A program made the position numbers and the translations under genes. Below the pieces are notes generated by a model. The model ran no database searches. It was not told the origin of the DNA and worked only from the letters and a program-made list of their open reading frames with translations. Of a stretch of 64,000 bases of DNA, positions 32,529 to 42,171 are shown piece after piece. Location of the stretch: positions 1,856,501 through 1,920,500 of the forward strand of contig NZ_CP073581.1 of assembly GCF_018200035.1 (NCBI RefSeq), written 5' to 3'. Source of the stretch: Sulfitobacter albidus (GTDB lineage Bacteria; Pseudomonadota; Alphaproteobacteria; Rhodobacterales; Rhodobacteraceae). Each line of letters opens with the position of its first letter. The stretch's first letter is position 1.

Positions 32529-33650
32529 TCAGTCCTTTGTAATCGGGCGGGTGCCCACGATGCTCAGCTCATAGGCGTCGAGCCCGGTGTATTTCGTCTG
32601 CGGATTGTCGGTGAGCAGGATCAGCTCGTGCACGCCAAGCGTGTTGAGGATCTGCGCGCCCAGCCCGGTGCGTTTGATCGTGCGCGGCGCGTCATCCTCC
32701 GCGTCGAGCCGCAGCCGGGGGTTCGGCTCACGGAACAGCAACACGGCACCGCGCCCTTCCTCGGCGATGAGGCGCATCGCGCGGGGCAGCTCGTCGGGGG
32801 CGCTGGGGCCAAGGCCCAGCACATCCTCCAACGCGTTGAGCGCGTGGGTCCGCGTCAGCACAGGCTGGCCGTCGCCGATATCACCCATCGACAGGACGAC
32901 ATGATCGGTGCCGCTGATCTGATCCTCGAACACCCGCATCTCCCATGCGCCGCCGTGGGCGGAGGTGACGGGGCGGTGATCGCGCTCGACCAGCATGTTG
33001 TCGTGTTTGTTGCGGTAGGCGATCAGATCGCTGATCGTGCCGATCTTCATCCCGTGGGTGCGCGCGATCTCGATCAGTTCGGGCAGCCGCGCCATGGTGC
33101 CGTCGGCGTTCATGATCTCGCAGATGACGCCCGCGGGCTTCAGACCCGCAAGGCGCGCAATATCGACCGCCGCCTCGGTATGCCCCGCCCGCACCAGCAC
33201 GCCGCCGTCGCGCGCGCGCAGCGGAAAGACGTGGCCGGGGGTGGCTATTTCGGCGGCTGTGTTCTGTTCGTTGATGGCAACGGCAACGGTCAGCGCGCGG
33301 TCAGCGGCGGAGATTCCCGTGCTGACCCCCTCGCGCGCCTCGATGCTGACGGTGAACGCGGTCTCATGCCGCGAGGAGTTGTTGGTCGCCATCATCGGCA
33401 GTTCCAGCGCGTCCACCCGCGCCTGCGTCATCGGCAAACAGATCAGCCCGCGCCCGTGGGTCGCCATGAAGTTGATGGCCGCCGCATCCGCAAACTCGGC
33501 TGCGATGACAAAATCACCCTCGTTCTCGCGGTCCTCGTGATCGACGAGAATATACATCTCCCCCGCGCGCGCGGCCGCGATGATCTCTTCGATGGGCGAG
33601 ATCGCGGCGGAGAGTTCCGTCTCGACCGGTCCGGGTGTTTCAAAGCTCAT
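32529..33650 (-). CDS. ribB: 3,4-dihydroxy-2-butanone-4-phosphate synthase with degenerate GTP cyclohydrolase II domain
   Basis: The 373-residue protein has the RibB domain first: LVDHEDRENEGDFVIAAEFA, HGRGLICLPMTQARVDALEL, EGVSTGISAADRALT and RAGHTEAAVDIARLAGLKPA are all intact. From about residue 205 it carries the fold of GTP cyclohydrolase II. The zinc-binding cysteines of that enzyme are missing: the region aligned with its H-S-x-C-x-T-G-D and C-D-C-G reads RTHALNALEDVLGLGPSAPD. The closing TGLGAQILNTLGVHELILLT still follows the family. It should therefore make only the butanone phosphate, with a separate RibA needed elsewhere in the genome. ATG with TCAGGAGAC upstream; 18 bp after ribE. 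Confidence 0.93.
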   Translation of the reverse strand: MSFETPGPVETELSAAISPIEEIIAAARAGEMYILVDHEDRENEGDFVIAAEFADAAAINFMATHGRGLICLPMTQARVDALELPMMATNNSSRHETAFTVSIEAREGVSTGISAADRALTVAVAINEQNTAAEIATPGHVFPLRARDGGVLVRAGHTEAAVDIARLAGLKPAGVICEIMNADGTMARLPELIEIARTHGMKIGTISDLIAYRNKHDNMLVERDHRPVTSAHGGAWEMRVFEDQISGTDHVVLSMGDIGDGQPVLTRTHALNALEDVLGLGPSAPDELPRAMRLIAEEGRGAVLLFREPNPRLRLDAEDDAPRTIKRTGLGAQILNTLGVHELILLTDNPQTKYTGLDAYELSIVGTRPITKD

Positions 33651-33668
33651 GCTGTCTCCTGACAGGGT

Positions 33669-34256
33669 TTATTTCATCTCTGCCAGCCGCGCCACATAGC
33701 GCGCCAGCGTGTCGATCTCGAGGTTGATGCGGTCACCGACGGCCACATCGCCCCAGGTCGTGACATCCTTGGTATGAGGGATGAAGTTGATGCCGAAATC
33801 GCACGCGTCCACCTCGTTGACGGTCAGCGACGTGCCGTTCAACGCGACCGATCCCTTGGGGGCAATGAATTTGGCAAGCGCGCGCGGTGCCCTCAGGGTC
33901 ACGCGGGTGCTGTCGCCCTCGTCGCGCATGGCCACGACCTCGGCCACGCCATCGACGTGGCCTGACACGATATGGCCGCCCAGCTCGTCCCCGACTTTCA
34001 GCGCGCGTTCAAGGTTCACCCGCCGCCCCACGACCCAATCGCCAAGGTTGGTCATCTCGACCGTCTCGGCGCTGACCTGCACCTCGTACCAATCGGGGCC
34101 AAGGTCCACCACCGTCAGGCACACCCCGTCGCTGGCGATGCTGGCGCCCATATCGATGCGGGCCGTGTCATAGCCGGTGGTGATGCGGGCGCGCAGGTCG
34201 CCCTCTTGCGTCAATTCGGCGACGGTGCCGATGTCGGTGATAATCCCCGTAAACAT
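33669..34256 (-). CDS. ribE: Riboflavin synthase, alpha chain
   Basis: RibE dismutates two lumazines to riboflavin. The 195-residue protein starts with the hallmark MFTGIITDIGTVAEL and shows the two lumazine-binding repeats: SIASDGVCLTVVDLGPDWYE with ALKVGDELGGHIVSGHVDGV, then SVALNGTSLTVNEVDACDFG with INFIPHTKDVTTWGDVAVGD. The start has GAGAAGGAATGCG upstream. It is the first gene of the ribE-ribB-ribH-nusB run and is divergent from kpsS 98 bp away. Confidence 0.95.
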   Translation of the reverse strand: MFTGIITDIGTVAELTQEGDLRARITTGYDTARIDMGASIASDGVCLTVVDLGPDWYEVQVSAETVEMTNLGDWVVGRRVNLERALKVGDELGGHIVSGHVDGVAEVVAMRDEGDSTRVTLRAPRALAKFIAPKGSVALNGTSLTVNEVDACDFGINFIPHTKDVTTWGDVAVGDRINLEIDTLARYVARLAEMK

Positions 34257-34354
34257 CGCATTCCTTCTCGGATAAGCTGCCCCAGAGGCATAGTCATAAT
34301 TTCGTCAGAGTTTTGAGACTAAATAAGCCCAACCGCAACCAAAGAAAGCCCCCC

Positions 34355-35647
34355 ATGGCGCAGGTGGATCCAGACAAACGCGTGTTTCTCTTCCTGCAAG
34401 GGCCGCACGGGCCGTTCTTCAACCGGCTGGGAAAGATGTTGCGCGCCGCCGGTGCGCAGGTCTGGCGCGTGGGGTTCAACGCGGGCGACCGGGCGTTCTG
34501 GTTCCATCCATCCACCTATATCCCCTACCGGGGCGATGCTGACGGCTGGCCTGCGCATTTTGCCGATCTTCTGGAGTCCAAGGGTGTCACCGATATCGTG
34601 CTTTACGGCGATACGCGGCCCATCCACGCGCAGGCGGTGGCCGAGGCGAAACGCCGCGGGCTGGGCGTGCATGTGTTCGAGGAAGGGTACATGCGGCCCT
34701 ATTGGGTCACCTACGAGCGCGGCGGCACCAACGGCAATTCGCGCCTGATGGATATGAGCATCGCCCAGATGCAGGCGGCGCTTGAGAAATCCGATATGGA
34801 AGCGCCCCTGCCCCCCGGTCACTGGGGCGACATGCGCCAGCACGTGTTCTACGGCGCGCTTTATCACTGGTTCGTGATGTTCCGGAACGGCGACTACCGC
34901 AATTTCCGCCCGCACCGCGATCTGCCCGTGGCCAAGGAATTCCAGCTGTACCTCAAGCGGCTGCTGCTGATGCCGTTTCAGGCGGTCGAGCGGCGTCTGG
35001 CCACGCTGCGCATCCGGCTGGGGGGCTTTCCCTATCATCTGGCGCTATTGCAGCTGGAGCATGACAGCTCGTTCCAGCAGCACTCCCCCTTCGAGACGAT
35101 GACCGATTTTCTGGAGCTGGTGATCGACGGTTTTGCCGCAGGCGCGCCGCAGCACCATCATCTGGTGGTCAAGGCGCACCCGCTGGAGGATGGCCGCGTG
35201 CCCGTGCGCCGCGAGATAAAGCGCCTTGCCCGCGCGCGCGGCATCGCCGACCGCGTGCATTTCGTGCGCGGCGGCAAGCTGGCGCAACTGCTCAACGATG
35301 CGCGCACGGCGGTGACCGTCAATTCGACCGCAGGCCAGCAGGTGCTGTGGCGCGGGATCCCGCTCAAGGTGTTTGGCCGCGCGGTCTACGCCAAACCCGA
35401 ATTCGTGTCGGATCAGCCCTTGGCCGAGTTCTTTTCCGCCGCCGCCCGCCCCGACAACCGCGCCTACAAAGATTTCCGCCGCTATCTGCTTGAAACATCA
35501 CAACTTCCCGGCGGGTTCTACGCCGCGCGCGGGCGCCGCCAACTGATGCGGCAGGTCGTCGATATGATGCTCAGCTCCGATGATCCCTACGATGCGCTCG
35601 ACCACGGGACCGCGGCACCACGGCAACAGTTGCGGCTTGTCACCTGA
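34355..35647 (+). CDS. kpsS: Capsule polysaccharide Kdo-transferase/export protein KpsS
   Basis: The 430-residue protein resembles KpsS, which starts the poly-Kdo linker on phosphatidylglycerol for group-2-type capsule export. It opens with VFLFLQGPHGPFFNRLGKML and has VFEEGYMRPYWVTYERGGTN. Its Kdo-transferase core is HHLVVKAHPLEDGRVPVRRE, then KLAQLLNDARTAVTVNSTAG, then QQVLWRGIPLKVFGRAVYAK. The ATG at 34355 is preferred by homology; its ribosome site is weak. It leads a three-gene plus-strand run with the export lipoprotein and kpsC that separates ribE from ribD. Confidence 0.88.
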   Translation: MAQVDPDKRVFLFLQGPHGPFFNRLGKMLRAAGAQVWRVGFNAGDRAFWFHPSTYIPYRGDADGWPAHFADLLESKGVTDIVLYGDTRPIHAQAVAEAKRRGLGVHVFEEGYMRPYWVTYERGGTNGNSRLMDMSIAQMQAALEKSDMEAPLPPGHWGDMRQHVFYGALYHWFVMFRNGDYRNFRPHRDLPVAKEFQLYLKRLLLMPFQAVERRLATLRIRLGGFPYHLALLQLEHDSSFQQHSPFETMTDFLELVIDGFAAGAPQHHHLVVKAHPLEDGRVPVRREIKRLARARGIADRVHFVRGGKLAQLLNDARTAVTVNSTAGQQVLWRGIPLKVFGRAVYAKPEFVSDQPLAEFFSAAARPDNRAYKDFRRYLLETSQLPGGFYAARGRRQLMRQVVDMMLSSDDPYDALDHGTAAPRQQLRLVT

Positions 35648-35757
35648 CATATCCCTTTCAAGACAGTGGATTTTCGCCCCGCCTTGCGCTAGCCTCATCG
35701 GCAATGAGCCGGAAAATACCGGCATTGAGGCAGTAAATAGGTCGAGGAGACCGGGCA

Positions 35758-36900
35758 GTGAAAACCCAAAAGTTCCGGTGGGCGCGCCCCATCGCAGTCG
35801 TCGCGGCCTGCGCCGTGCTGGCATCCTGTGGATTGCCGCAGGTTGGCCCAAACAAACGTCAGATCTTTGCCGGTTCCGTGCAGCGCGAGGGCGACGCCTT
35901 TATCGTGTCGGTCAATGACCGTGTAACGCGCGCCACGGCTGTGGTCCCCGCCCTCGGCTTTTCGGAGTCGTTTCTGAACGCGGGTCAGCTTGGCTCCGAC
36001 ACGATCCGTCCGGGCGACGTGCTGGGCATCACCGTCTATGAAAACGTCGACGACAGCCTGCTGGGCGTCGAGGGCGCCCCCGCCACGCTGGCCGAGGTGC
36101 AGGTGGACGGCGCGGGCTTCATCTTTATCCCCTACGCAGGCCGGATCAAGGCGGCGGGCAATTCGCCCGAAGCGATCCGCCGCATCATCACCAACAAACT
36201 GGCCGATCAGACCCCCGATCCGCAGGTGGAGGTTCGCCGCGCCGCAGGTGACGGCGCGACCGTCAGCCTTGTGGGGGCCGTCGGCGGCCAGGGCGTCTAT
36301 CCGATTGAGCGTCCGACCCGGACGCTGGCCACGATGCTCGCACAATCGGGCGGCATCACGATCCAGCCCGAAATCGCCCGCGTGACGGTCATCCGTGGCA
36401 AGAAAAGCGATACGATCTGGTTCGAGGATCTCTACGACCACCCGGAACTCGATATCGCACTGCGCGGCGGTGACAAGATCCTCGTCGAGCAGGACACCCG
36501 CTCCTACACCGCCCTTGGCGCCACCGGCAGCCAGGCGCGCGTGGCCTTTGAATCGCAAAATCTCTCAGCCATCGAAGCCATCGCGCAGGTGGGCGGCCTG
36601 CTGGCCTCTGCCGCCGATCCCACCGGCGTCTTCGTGCTGCGCAACGAGCCCGAGGAAGTGGCCGAGCAGGTGCTGGGCCGCAACGATCTGCAAGGCACGC
36701 AGCGCATGGTCTATGTGCTCAACCTCACAGAGCCAAACGGCATGTTCATGGCCCGTGATTTTGTGATCCGCGACGGCGATACGCTCTACGTGACCGAAGC
36801 GCCCTTCACCCAGTGGAACAAGGTCATCTCCGCCATCACCGGCACGGCCAGTTCCGTCGGCGGGCTCAGCTCCACGGCCAGCGCCCTCTCCGGCGGCTGA
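35758..36900 (+). CDS. Outer-membrane polysaccharide export lipoprotein (OPX/KpsD-like)
   Basis: The 380-residue protein has a lipoprotein signal (AVVAACAVLASC, Cys24). The polysaccharide export domain follows (SDTIRPGDVLGITVYENVDD, QVDGAGFIFIPYAGRIKAAG, SPEAIRRIITNKLADQTPDP), then SLBB-type beta-grasp segments (VSLVGAVGGQGVYPIERPTR and YTALGATGSQARVAFESQNL). Such proteins form the outer-membrane channel for capsule. The GTG start has GAGGAGA upstream. The stop overlaps the kpsC ATG in TGATG at 36898-36902, so the two are coupled. Confidence 0.9.
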   Translation: MKTQKFRWARPIAVVAACAVLASCGLPQVGPNKRQIFAGSVQREGDAFIVSVNDRVTRATAVVPALGFSESFLNAGQLGSDTIRPGDVLGITVYENVDDSLLGVEGAPATLAEVQVDGAGFIFIPYAGRIKAAGNSPEAIRRIITNKLADQTPDPQVEVRRAAGDGATVSLVGAVGGQGVYPIERPTRTLATMLAQSGGITIQPEIARVTVIRGKKSDTIWFEDLYDHPELDIALRGGDKILVEQDTRSYTALGATGSQARVAFESQNLSAIEAIAQVGGLLASAADPTGVFVLRNEPEEVAEQVLGRNDLQGTQRMVYVLNLTEPNGMFMARDFVIRDGDTLYVTEAPFTQWNKVISAITGTASSVGGLSSTASALSGG

Positions 36901-38923
36901 TGCCGTCCGACAGCCACGTGAACGCCGCTGGTCCCGCAACGGACCGGCGGCTTTTTGTCTATAACGGCGGGTTTCTGACGCAGGGGCGCATCCGCCGCAT
37001 CCTGCAACTTTCGGGATATTCGATCCACGTGGGCCTGCCCTCCCACCCCGGCGACAGCGTGGCAGTCTGGGGCAATTCGCCCACCGCCCACCGTGGCGAG
37101 GGCGTGGCGCAGGCGCGCGACGCACCGATCGTGCGCATCGAGGACGCGGCCCTGCGCTCGCTCTTTCCGGGGCGCGACGGGGAGCCGCCATTGGGCCTGC
37201 TCATCGACCACCGGGCGGCGCATTTCGACCCCTCAAAACCCTCTGACCTTGAAAAACTGCTCACGGAGGAGCCGCTGGACGATACCGCCCTGCTGAACCG
37301 CGCACGCGACTGCATCGCACGCCTGCAAGAGGCGCATCTGACCAAATACGCCGCCGTCCGCACCGACATGCCCCCCCCGCCCCCGGCTACGTGCTGGTGA
37401 TCGACCAGACCGAAGGCGATGCGTCGGTCACCGCCTCGGGGGCGGATCGGGCGCGGTTTCTTGAGATGCTCTACTACGCGCAGGAGGAACATCCCGGCGC
37501 GCGCATACTCATCAAGACACACCCGGAGACCGCCGCAGGCCACCGCAAGGGCTATTTCCGCGACAGCGATCTCAACGACCGCATTGAATTTCTGACCGAC
37601 CCGATCAGCCCGTGGATCCTGTTCGAAGGCGCCATCGGGGTCTACACCGTCTCGTCCGGGCTGGGGTTCGAGGCAATTTTTGCGGGCCATCGCCCCCGCG
37701 TCTTTGGCCAACCGTTCTACGCAGGCTGGGGGCTGACCGAGGACGCGTTTGAAGTGCAGCGCCGCCAGCGCCGCCTGACCCGCGCGCAGCTGTTCGCGGG
37801 CGCGATGATCCTCTACCCGCGCTGGTACGATCCGTTCACAGATGCGCTGTGCCCGCTGGAGCGTGTGATCGACACACTGGAGGCGCAGGCAACCGCCTGG
37901 CGACAGGACCGCGCGGGCTGGACCGCCTCGGCCATGTCGCGATGGAAACGCGCGCCATTACAGGAGTTTTTCGGCACCCATGTGCCCGTGGTGTTCGAGG
38001 ATGATCCGGCACGCGCCCGCGCACAGGAGCGCCCGTGGATGGTTTGGGCGGGGCGCGCGACGGTGGGGCACGGCGATGCGCACCGGCTCGAAGACGGCTT
38101 TCTGCGCTCGCGTGGCCTCGGTGCTGCGCTGGTGCCGCCGCTGTCGCTCGCACTCGATGATCTGGGGATCTACTATGACCCCTCGCGCCCCTCGCGGCTG
38201 GAGCACTGGATTGCTGCCCGCGCCACCCTGCGCCCCGATCAGGAGCGTCGCGCCGCGCGGCTGATCACGTCACTGACCCGCGCGGGGCTGAGCAAGTACA
38301 ACACCGGCGCCGCCCCCCTGCCCCCGCTGCCCGAGGGATCGCTGATCCTCGTGCCGGGACAGGTGGGCGATGATGCCTCGATCCGGCTCGGCACAGAGGC
38401 GATTGGCGACAATCAGGCGCTGCTGAAGGCCGTGCGCGCGGCGCATCCCGATGCGACGATCCTCTACAAGCCGCACCCGGACGTGACCGCCGGTCTGCGC
38501 GAGGGCGCGCTGAGCGATCCGTCCGTGGCCGATGTGATCTTGGGCGATGTGGATCCCGCAACGCTGCTGGGCGCGGTGGATGCGGTGCACACGATGACCT
38601 CGCTCATGGGGTTCGAGGCGCTGCTGCGCGGCGTGCCCGTCACCACTTGGGGCGTGCCGTTCTACGCCGGTTGGGGGCTGACCGAAGATCGCGGCGACGT
38701 GCCCCCCCGCCGCCGCGCGCGTCCAACGCTTGAGGGGTTGGTGCACGCGACACTGATCGACTATCCGCGCTACCGCGACCCGGTCACCGGGCTGCCCTGC
38801 CCGGTCGAGGTGATCGTGGACCGTCTGGCGCAAGATGCTGTGCCCACGCCGGGGCGCCGCAATCGCTGGCTGTCAAGGCTGCAAGGGATGTTCGCGGGCT
38901 ACGCCCATCTGTGGCGGCGCTAA
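36900..38923 (+). pseudogene. kpsC: Capsule poly-Kdo transferase KpsC, one frameshift
   Basis: KpsC extends the poly-Kdo linker with two alternating beta-Kdo transferase modules. Module 1 begins RRLFVYNGGFLTQGRIRRIL and continues to TDMPPPPP. The frame slips in the C8-G-C5 tract at 37371-37384 and resumes as GYVLVIDQTEGDASVTASGA, then ARILIKTHPETAAGHRKGYF and YTVSSGLGFEAIFAGHRPRV. Module 2 repeats the plan: LILVPGQVGDDASIRLGTEA, ATILYKPHPDVTAGLREGAL, HTMTSLMGFEALLRGVPVTT. Restoring one base gives 674 residues, about the length of E. coli KpsC. The ATG overlaps the stop of the upstream lipoprotein gene, and the last 4 bp overlap convergent ribD. Confidence 0.9.
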
Positions 38924-40011
38924 CGCGCGCGTCTCCAGTGGTGCATCACGTCCGGGCCCACGGCCCGCACCTGCGCCAGATCAAAACGCGGCGCCTGCGC
39001 CAGACGCCCGAGCCCCAGCGCGCCCAATCCGGGCAGCCCTTCGGCACCGATGGTCAGCCCGGCGGTAAAGCCCACCAGATCATCCACCAGATCCGCCTGC
39101 AACAGCGACGCCGCCATGGCGGAGCCGCCTTCGGAGAACACCCGCGTGAGCCCGTGCTGCCCCAGCTGCGCCATCACGTCCGACAGATCCAGATGTCGCC
39201 CCTCGCTGCGGCAGGTGAGCGTCGTGGCCCCCATGCCGCCCCAAGCCTCGACCAGCGCCGGGGGCGCATCGGCGCCGTGACATAGGATCACCGGTACCTC
39301 CCCGGCGGTCTGCGCCAATTGGCAGGTCAGCGGGATATCTAGCCGTCGGCTGACGACCACCCGCGCGGGCTGCCGCGCGATGCCAAGGTCGCGCACGGTC
39401 AGCGACGGATTATCGACGCGCGCGGTGCCCGCGCCGACCATCACCGCATCGTGGCGGGCGCGCATGGCGTGCACCATGCGGCGCGCACCGGGTCCGGTGA
39501 TCCACTGGCTCTCCCCACTCGCCGTGGCGATGCGCCCGTCGAAAGATTGCGCCAGTTTGAGCGTCAGCGCCGGGCGCCCTTGCCCCACGCGGGTGAAAAA
39601 ACCGGCGTGATCGCGGCGTGCCTCGGCCTCGCAAACCCCGACGTGCACGGCAATCCCCGCCGCGCGCAGCATCTCGATGCCCCGCCCGGCCACACGGGCA
39701 TCGCTGTCAACGACGGCCACCACGACGCGGCCCACGCCCGCGTCAATCAGCGCCTGCGCGCAGGGCGGGGTCTGGCCGTGGTGCGCGCAGGGTTCAAGCG
39801 TGACGTAGACATCCGCGCCGCGCGCGGCCTCGCCCGCCTGCGCCAGCGCCTGTGTCTCGGCGTGCGGGCGCCCGCCGGGTGCGGTCCACCCGCGCCCCAC
39901 GATGCACCCACCCTGCACGACAACGCAGCCCACCGCCGGGTTGGGCCAGGTGATCCCCTGCCCGCGCCGGCCCAAGGACAGGGCCAGCGCCATGAAACGG
40001 GTGTCGCTCAA
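38920..40011 (-). CDS. ribD: Bifunctional riboflavin deaminase-reductase RibD
   Basis: RibD carries out the deamination and reduction steps after GTP cyclohydrolase II. The 363-residue protein has the cytidine-deaminase-like zinc site ([20 protein letters not shown] and [15 protein letters not shown]). The reductase domain follows ([60 protein letters not shown]). Its start overlaps the nrdR stop by 4 bp, a conserved pairing. It is separated from ribE by the capsule genes on the other strand. Confidence 0.95.
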   Translation of the reverse strand: MSDTRFMALALSLGRRGQGITWPNPAVGCVVVQGGCIVGRGWTAPGGRPHAETQALAQAGEAARGADVYVTLEPCAHHGQTPPCAQALIDAGVGRVVVAVVDSDARVAGRGIEMLRAAGIAVHVGVCEAEARRDHAGFFTRVGQGRPALTLKLAQSFDGRIATASGESQWITGPGARRMVHAMRARHDAVMVGAGTARVDNPSLTVRDLGIARQPARVVVSRRLDIPLTCQLAQTAGEVPVILCHGADAPPALVEAWGGMGATTLTCRSEGRHLDLSDVMAQLGQHGLTRVFSEGGSAMAASLLQADLVDDLVGFTAGLTIGAEGLPGLGALGLGRLAQAPRFDLAQVRAVGPDVMHHWRRAR

Positions 40012-40475
40012 CTCTCCGGCGGGGTGTCGGGGCGCAATTCCGCGACGAATTTGTCGAAATCATCCGCCGCCTGAAAGTTCTTGTACACACTGGCGAACCG
40101 CACGTAGGCGACCGTATCGATGCGGGCCAAGGCCTCCATCACGATCTCGCCGATCTGTTTGGAGCCGATGTCCGTCTCGCCCATGCTTTCCAATCTGCGT
40201 ACGATGCCGCTGATCATCTGGTCGATCCGCTCTGGATCGATGGGGCGTTTCTGCATCGAGATGCGGATTGAACGCTCCAGCTTGTCGCGATCGAAATCCT
40301 CACGTTTGCCGGAGGATTTGATGACCACCAGATCACGCAGCTGCACCCGCTCATAGGTGGTGAACCGCCCGCCGCAGGCCGGGCAAAAGCGCCGCCGCCG
40401 GATCGAGACGTGATCCTCGGCCGGTCTGCTATCCTTGACCTGCGTGTCGATGTTTCCGCAAAATGGGCAGCGCAT
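40008..40475 (-). CDS. nrdR: Transcriptional repressor NrdR
   Basis: NrdR represses ribonucleotide reductase genes in response to ATP/dATP. The 155-residue protein has the zinc ribbon [20 protein letters not shown] with [15 protein letters not shown], followed by the ATP-cone ([40 protein letters not shown]). The ATG at 40475 is preferred because the zinc ribbon begins there and a G-rich ribosome site precedes it. A perfect DnaA box lies 54 bp upstream. Confidence 0.96.
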   Translation of the reverse strand: MRCPFCGNIDTQVKDSRPAEDHVSIRRRRFCPACGGRFTTYERVQLRDLVVIKSSGKREDFDRDKLERSIRISMQKRPIDPERIDQMISGIVRRLESMGETDIGSKQIGEIVMEALARIDTVAYVRFASVYKNFQAADDFDKFVAELRPDTPPES

Positions 40476-40528
40476 GGGCTGGTCCCCCCGTATCATTTCC
40501 GCCTGATGTTGTGGGATCCGCGCCCCAC

Positions 40529-40537
40529 TTATCCACA
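40529..40537 (+). promoter_or_regulatory. Perfect DnaA box upstream of nrdR
   Basis: TTATCCACA matches the strong DnaA box exactly. It lies in the nrdR promoter region between nrdR and a divergent SDR gene. Only one copy is seen, so it is not an origin; DnaA control of nrdR is an inference. Confidence 0.55.
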
Positions 40538-40669
40538 GGTATACGCCCGCCCCAAGGCTTTGTGTAGGGTAGAAATCGGCCCCAACATACAGGGGGCGCG
40601 ATTGTCGCGAACCAATCACAGCGCGCGGGCGTTGGCTCCGGTAACATCACATGATCGGAGCCTCCCCCC

Positions 40670-41341
40670 ATGACAAAAACACTATTCATTACCGGCGCTT
40701 CCAGCGGGATCGGCGCCGCCACCGCAAAGACCGCCGCCGCCAGCGGCTGGAACGTCGGCCTGTTCGCGCGCAGCGAGGACAAGCTGACGGAATTGGCCAA
40801 GGAAATCGGATCGCAGGCGCTGGTGCTCGTCGGGGATGCGACCGACCTTGACGCGCAGCGCGACGCGCTGGCCCAGCTTCAGGCCCACACCGGGCAGCTC
40901 GATGCCGTATTCGCCAACGCCGGGCGCGGATCCAGCGCGCCGGGCGTCGCGGAGGGCGACCCGGAGGATTGGGACGGGATGATCGACCTCAACATCAAGG
41001 GCGCGCTTTACACTGCGCATGCGTCGATGGAAGCGCTCAAGAAATCGCGGGGGCATTTCGTGGTGACGGGATCCGTGGCCGGACGGCGCCACCTCAAGGG
41101 ATCGATCTATGGCGCGACCAAATGGTTTATCCACGGGTTTGCCGGCAACCTCGCCGAAGAGATGGGCGAATGGGGTGGGCGTTGCACCGTGATCGCGCCG
41201 GGCATGGTCGATACCGCCTTCTTCGACAGCCCCAAACCCGACAAGCTGCAGCCGCAAGACGTGGCAGACGCGGTGGTCTACGCGCTCAACGCGCCGGAGC
41301 GGGCGGATGTGCGCGAGCTGTGCCTGATGCCGACCGGCTGA
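40670..41341 (+). CDS. Short-chain dehydrogenase/reductase
   Basis: The 223-residue SDR has the cofactor motif LFITGASSGIGAATA, DAVFANAGRGSSAP, and the catalytic Ser/Tyr/Lys (VTGSVAGRRHLKGSIYGATK, with Y-G-A-T-K). It ends APGMVDTAFFDSPKPDKLQP and then VADAVVYALNAPERADVREL. The arginine after the glycine motif region (FARSEDKLTEL) suggests NADP(H). The substrate is unknown. It is divergent from nrdR and abuts the convergent YjbQ gene end to end. Confidence 0.88.
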   Translation: MTKTLFITGASSGIGAATAKTAAASGWNVGLFARSEDKLTELAKEIGSQALVLVGDATDLDAQRDALAQLQAHTGQLDAVFANAGRGSSAPGVAEGDPEDWDGMIDLNIKGALYTAHASMEALKKSRGHFVVTGSVAGRRHLKGSIYGATKWFIHGFAGNLAEEMGEWGGRCTVIAPGMVDTAFFDSPKPDKLQPQDVADAVVYALNAPERADVRELCLMPTG

Positions 41342-41764
41342 TCAGTCGGGGCGAAAATGCAGCGCGGTGCGCCGGACATGCGGCGCATCGCGGTGCTCGA
41401 ACAGGTAGATCCCCTGCCACGTGCCCAGCACCATGCGCCCACCGTTCACCGGGATGGACAGGCTCACGGGCAGCATCGCGGCCTTGAGGTGCGCGGGCAT
41501 ATCGTCGGGGCCTTCGAGGGTGTGGACCAGATAGGACATCTCTGGCCGGTCGCTCGGCGGGACCAGCCGCGTGAAAAACGCCTGCATATCATGCTGTACG
41601 TCCGGGTCGGCGTTTTCCTGAATAAGAAGAGAGGCAGAGGTATGCTGCACCAACAGTGTCAGCAAACCGCTGTCCGCTCCCTGTGCTGTCAGCCATTCCC
41701 CAACTTCATCCGTAATCTCATAAAGTCCCGGACCCCGTGTCTGCGTGCTGATCTGGCCGTGCAT
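41342..41764 (-). CDS. YjbQ / UPF0047 family protein
   Basis: The 140-residue protein shows the family motifs GLYEITDEVGEWLTAQGADS, LLVQHTSASLLIQENADPDV, and GTWQGIYLFEHRDAPHVRRT with conserved His and Glu. Some members complement thiamine-phosphate synthase, but the true reaction is unsettled. The ATG at 41764 lies 2 bp after the stop of the upstream small secreted protein gene, so it is probably translated from the same message. Confidence 0.88.
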   Translation of the reverse strand: MHGQISTQTRGPGLYEITDEVGEWLTAQGADSGLLTLLVQHTSASLLIQENADPDVQHDMQAFFTRLVPPSDRPEMSYLVHTLEGPDDMPAHLKAAMLPVSLSIPVNGGRMVLGTWQGIYLFEHRDAPHVRRTALHFRPD

Positions 41765-41766
41765 CC

Positions 41767-42171
41767 CTATTTGGTCGAGCGGGTGAAAGCGTCGCGGCAA
41801 AAACGGCGGGCGGCAGCGGATTTCATCATCATACCGGGCGTATCCGCGTTGATCGAAACGCGGCCAAGATCATCTGCGGGTAGACCGCTGTTGGACAAGC
41901 TGAAAACGACACTGCGCCGCCCCTGCGCCGATTGCGCGGGGCCTAGTGGGCGCCGCAGGTAAATCGGCGTCGTTTCTGACAAGCCCTGGCGGACCTCCAC
42001 GTAGCTCGCCGCGGCGCACCACATCTCGGTCGCGCCCATTTGTTGCTGACGCAGCACTTCAAAATCGCTCCCGCCGAGCGCGTTGACTTCAAACCCGCTT
42101 TCCTCGCCCAGTGTCGCGGCGCCAAGCGGGGCGGCGAGTATCAGTCCAAGCAAAAGGGTCAAAGGTCTCAT
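41767..42171 (-). CDS. Small secreted protein, tandem paralogue 3 (WCAAA family)
   Basis: The protein has about 134 residues, starting at the second of two adjacent ATGs because GGAG is seven bases from it. It has a signal peptide (MRPLTLLLGLILAAPLGAA) and then GFEVNALGGSDFEVLRQQQM, MWCAAASYVEVRQGLSET, RRSVVFSLSNSGLP and RRFCRDAFTRSTK. It shares the W-C-A-A-A, S-V-V-F and F-C-R-D positions with the two genes upstream. Two conserved cysteines suggest a disulfide in the periplasm. I know no named family or function. Confidence 0.78.
   Translation of the reverse strand: MRPLTLLLGLILAAPLGAATLGEESGFEVNALGGSDFEVLRQQQMGATEMWCAAASYVEVRQGLSETTPIYLRRPLGPAQSAQGRRSVVFSLSNSGLPADDLGRVSINADTPGMMMKSAAARRFCRDAFTRSTK

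Noticed and set aside
40529..40537. Replication origin
   Set aside because: Only one DnaA box is present and there is no A+T-rich unwinding region or origin-linked gene.
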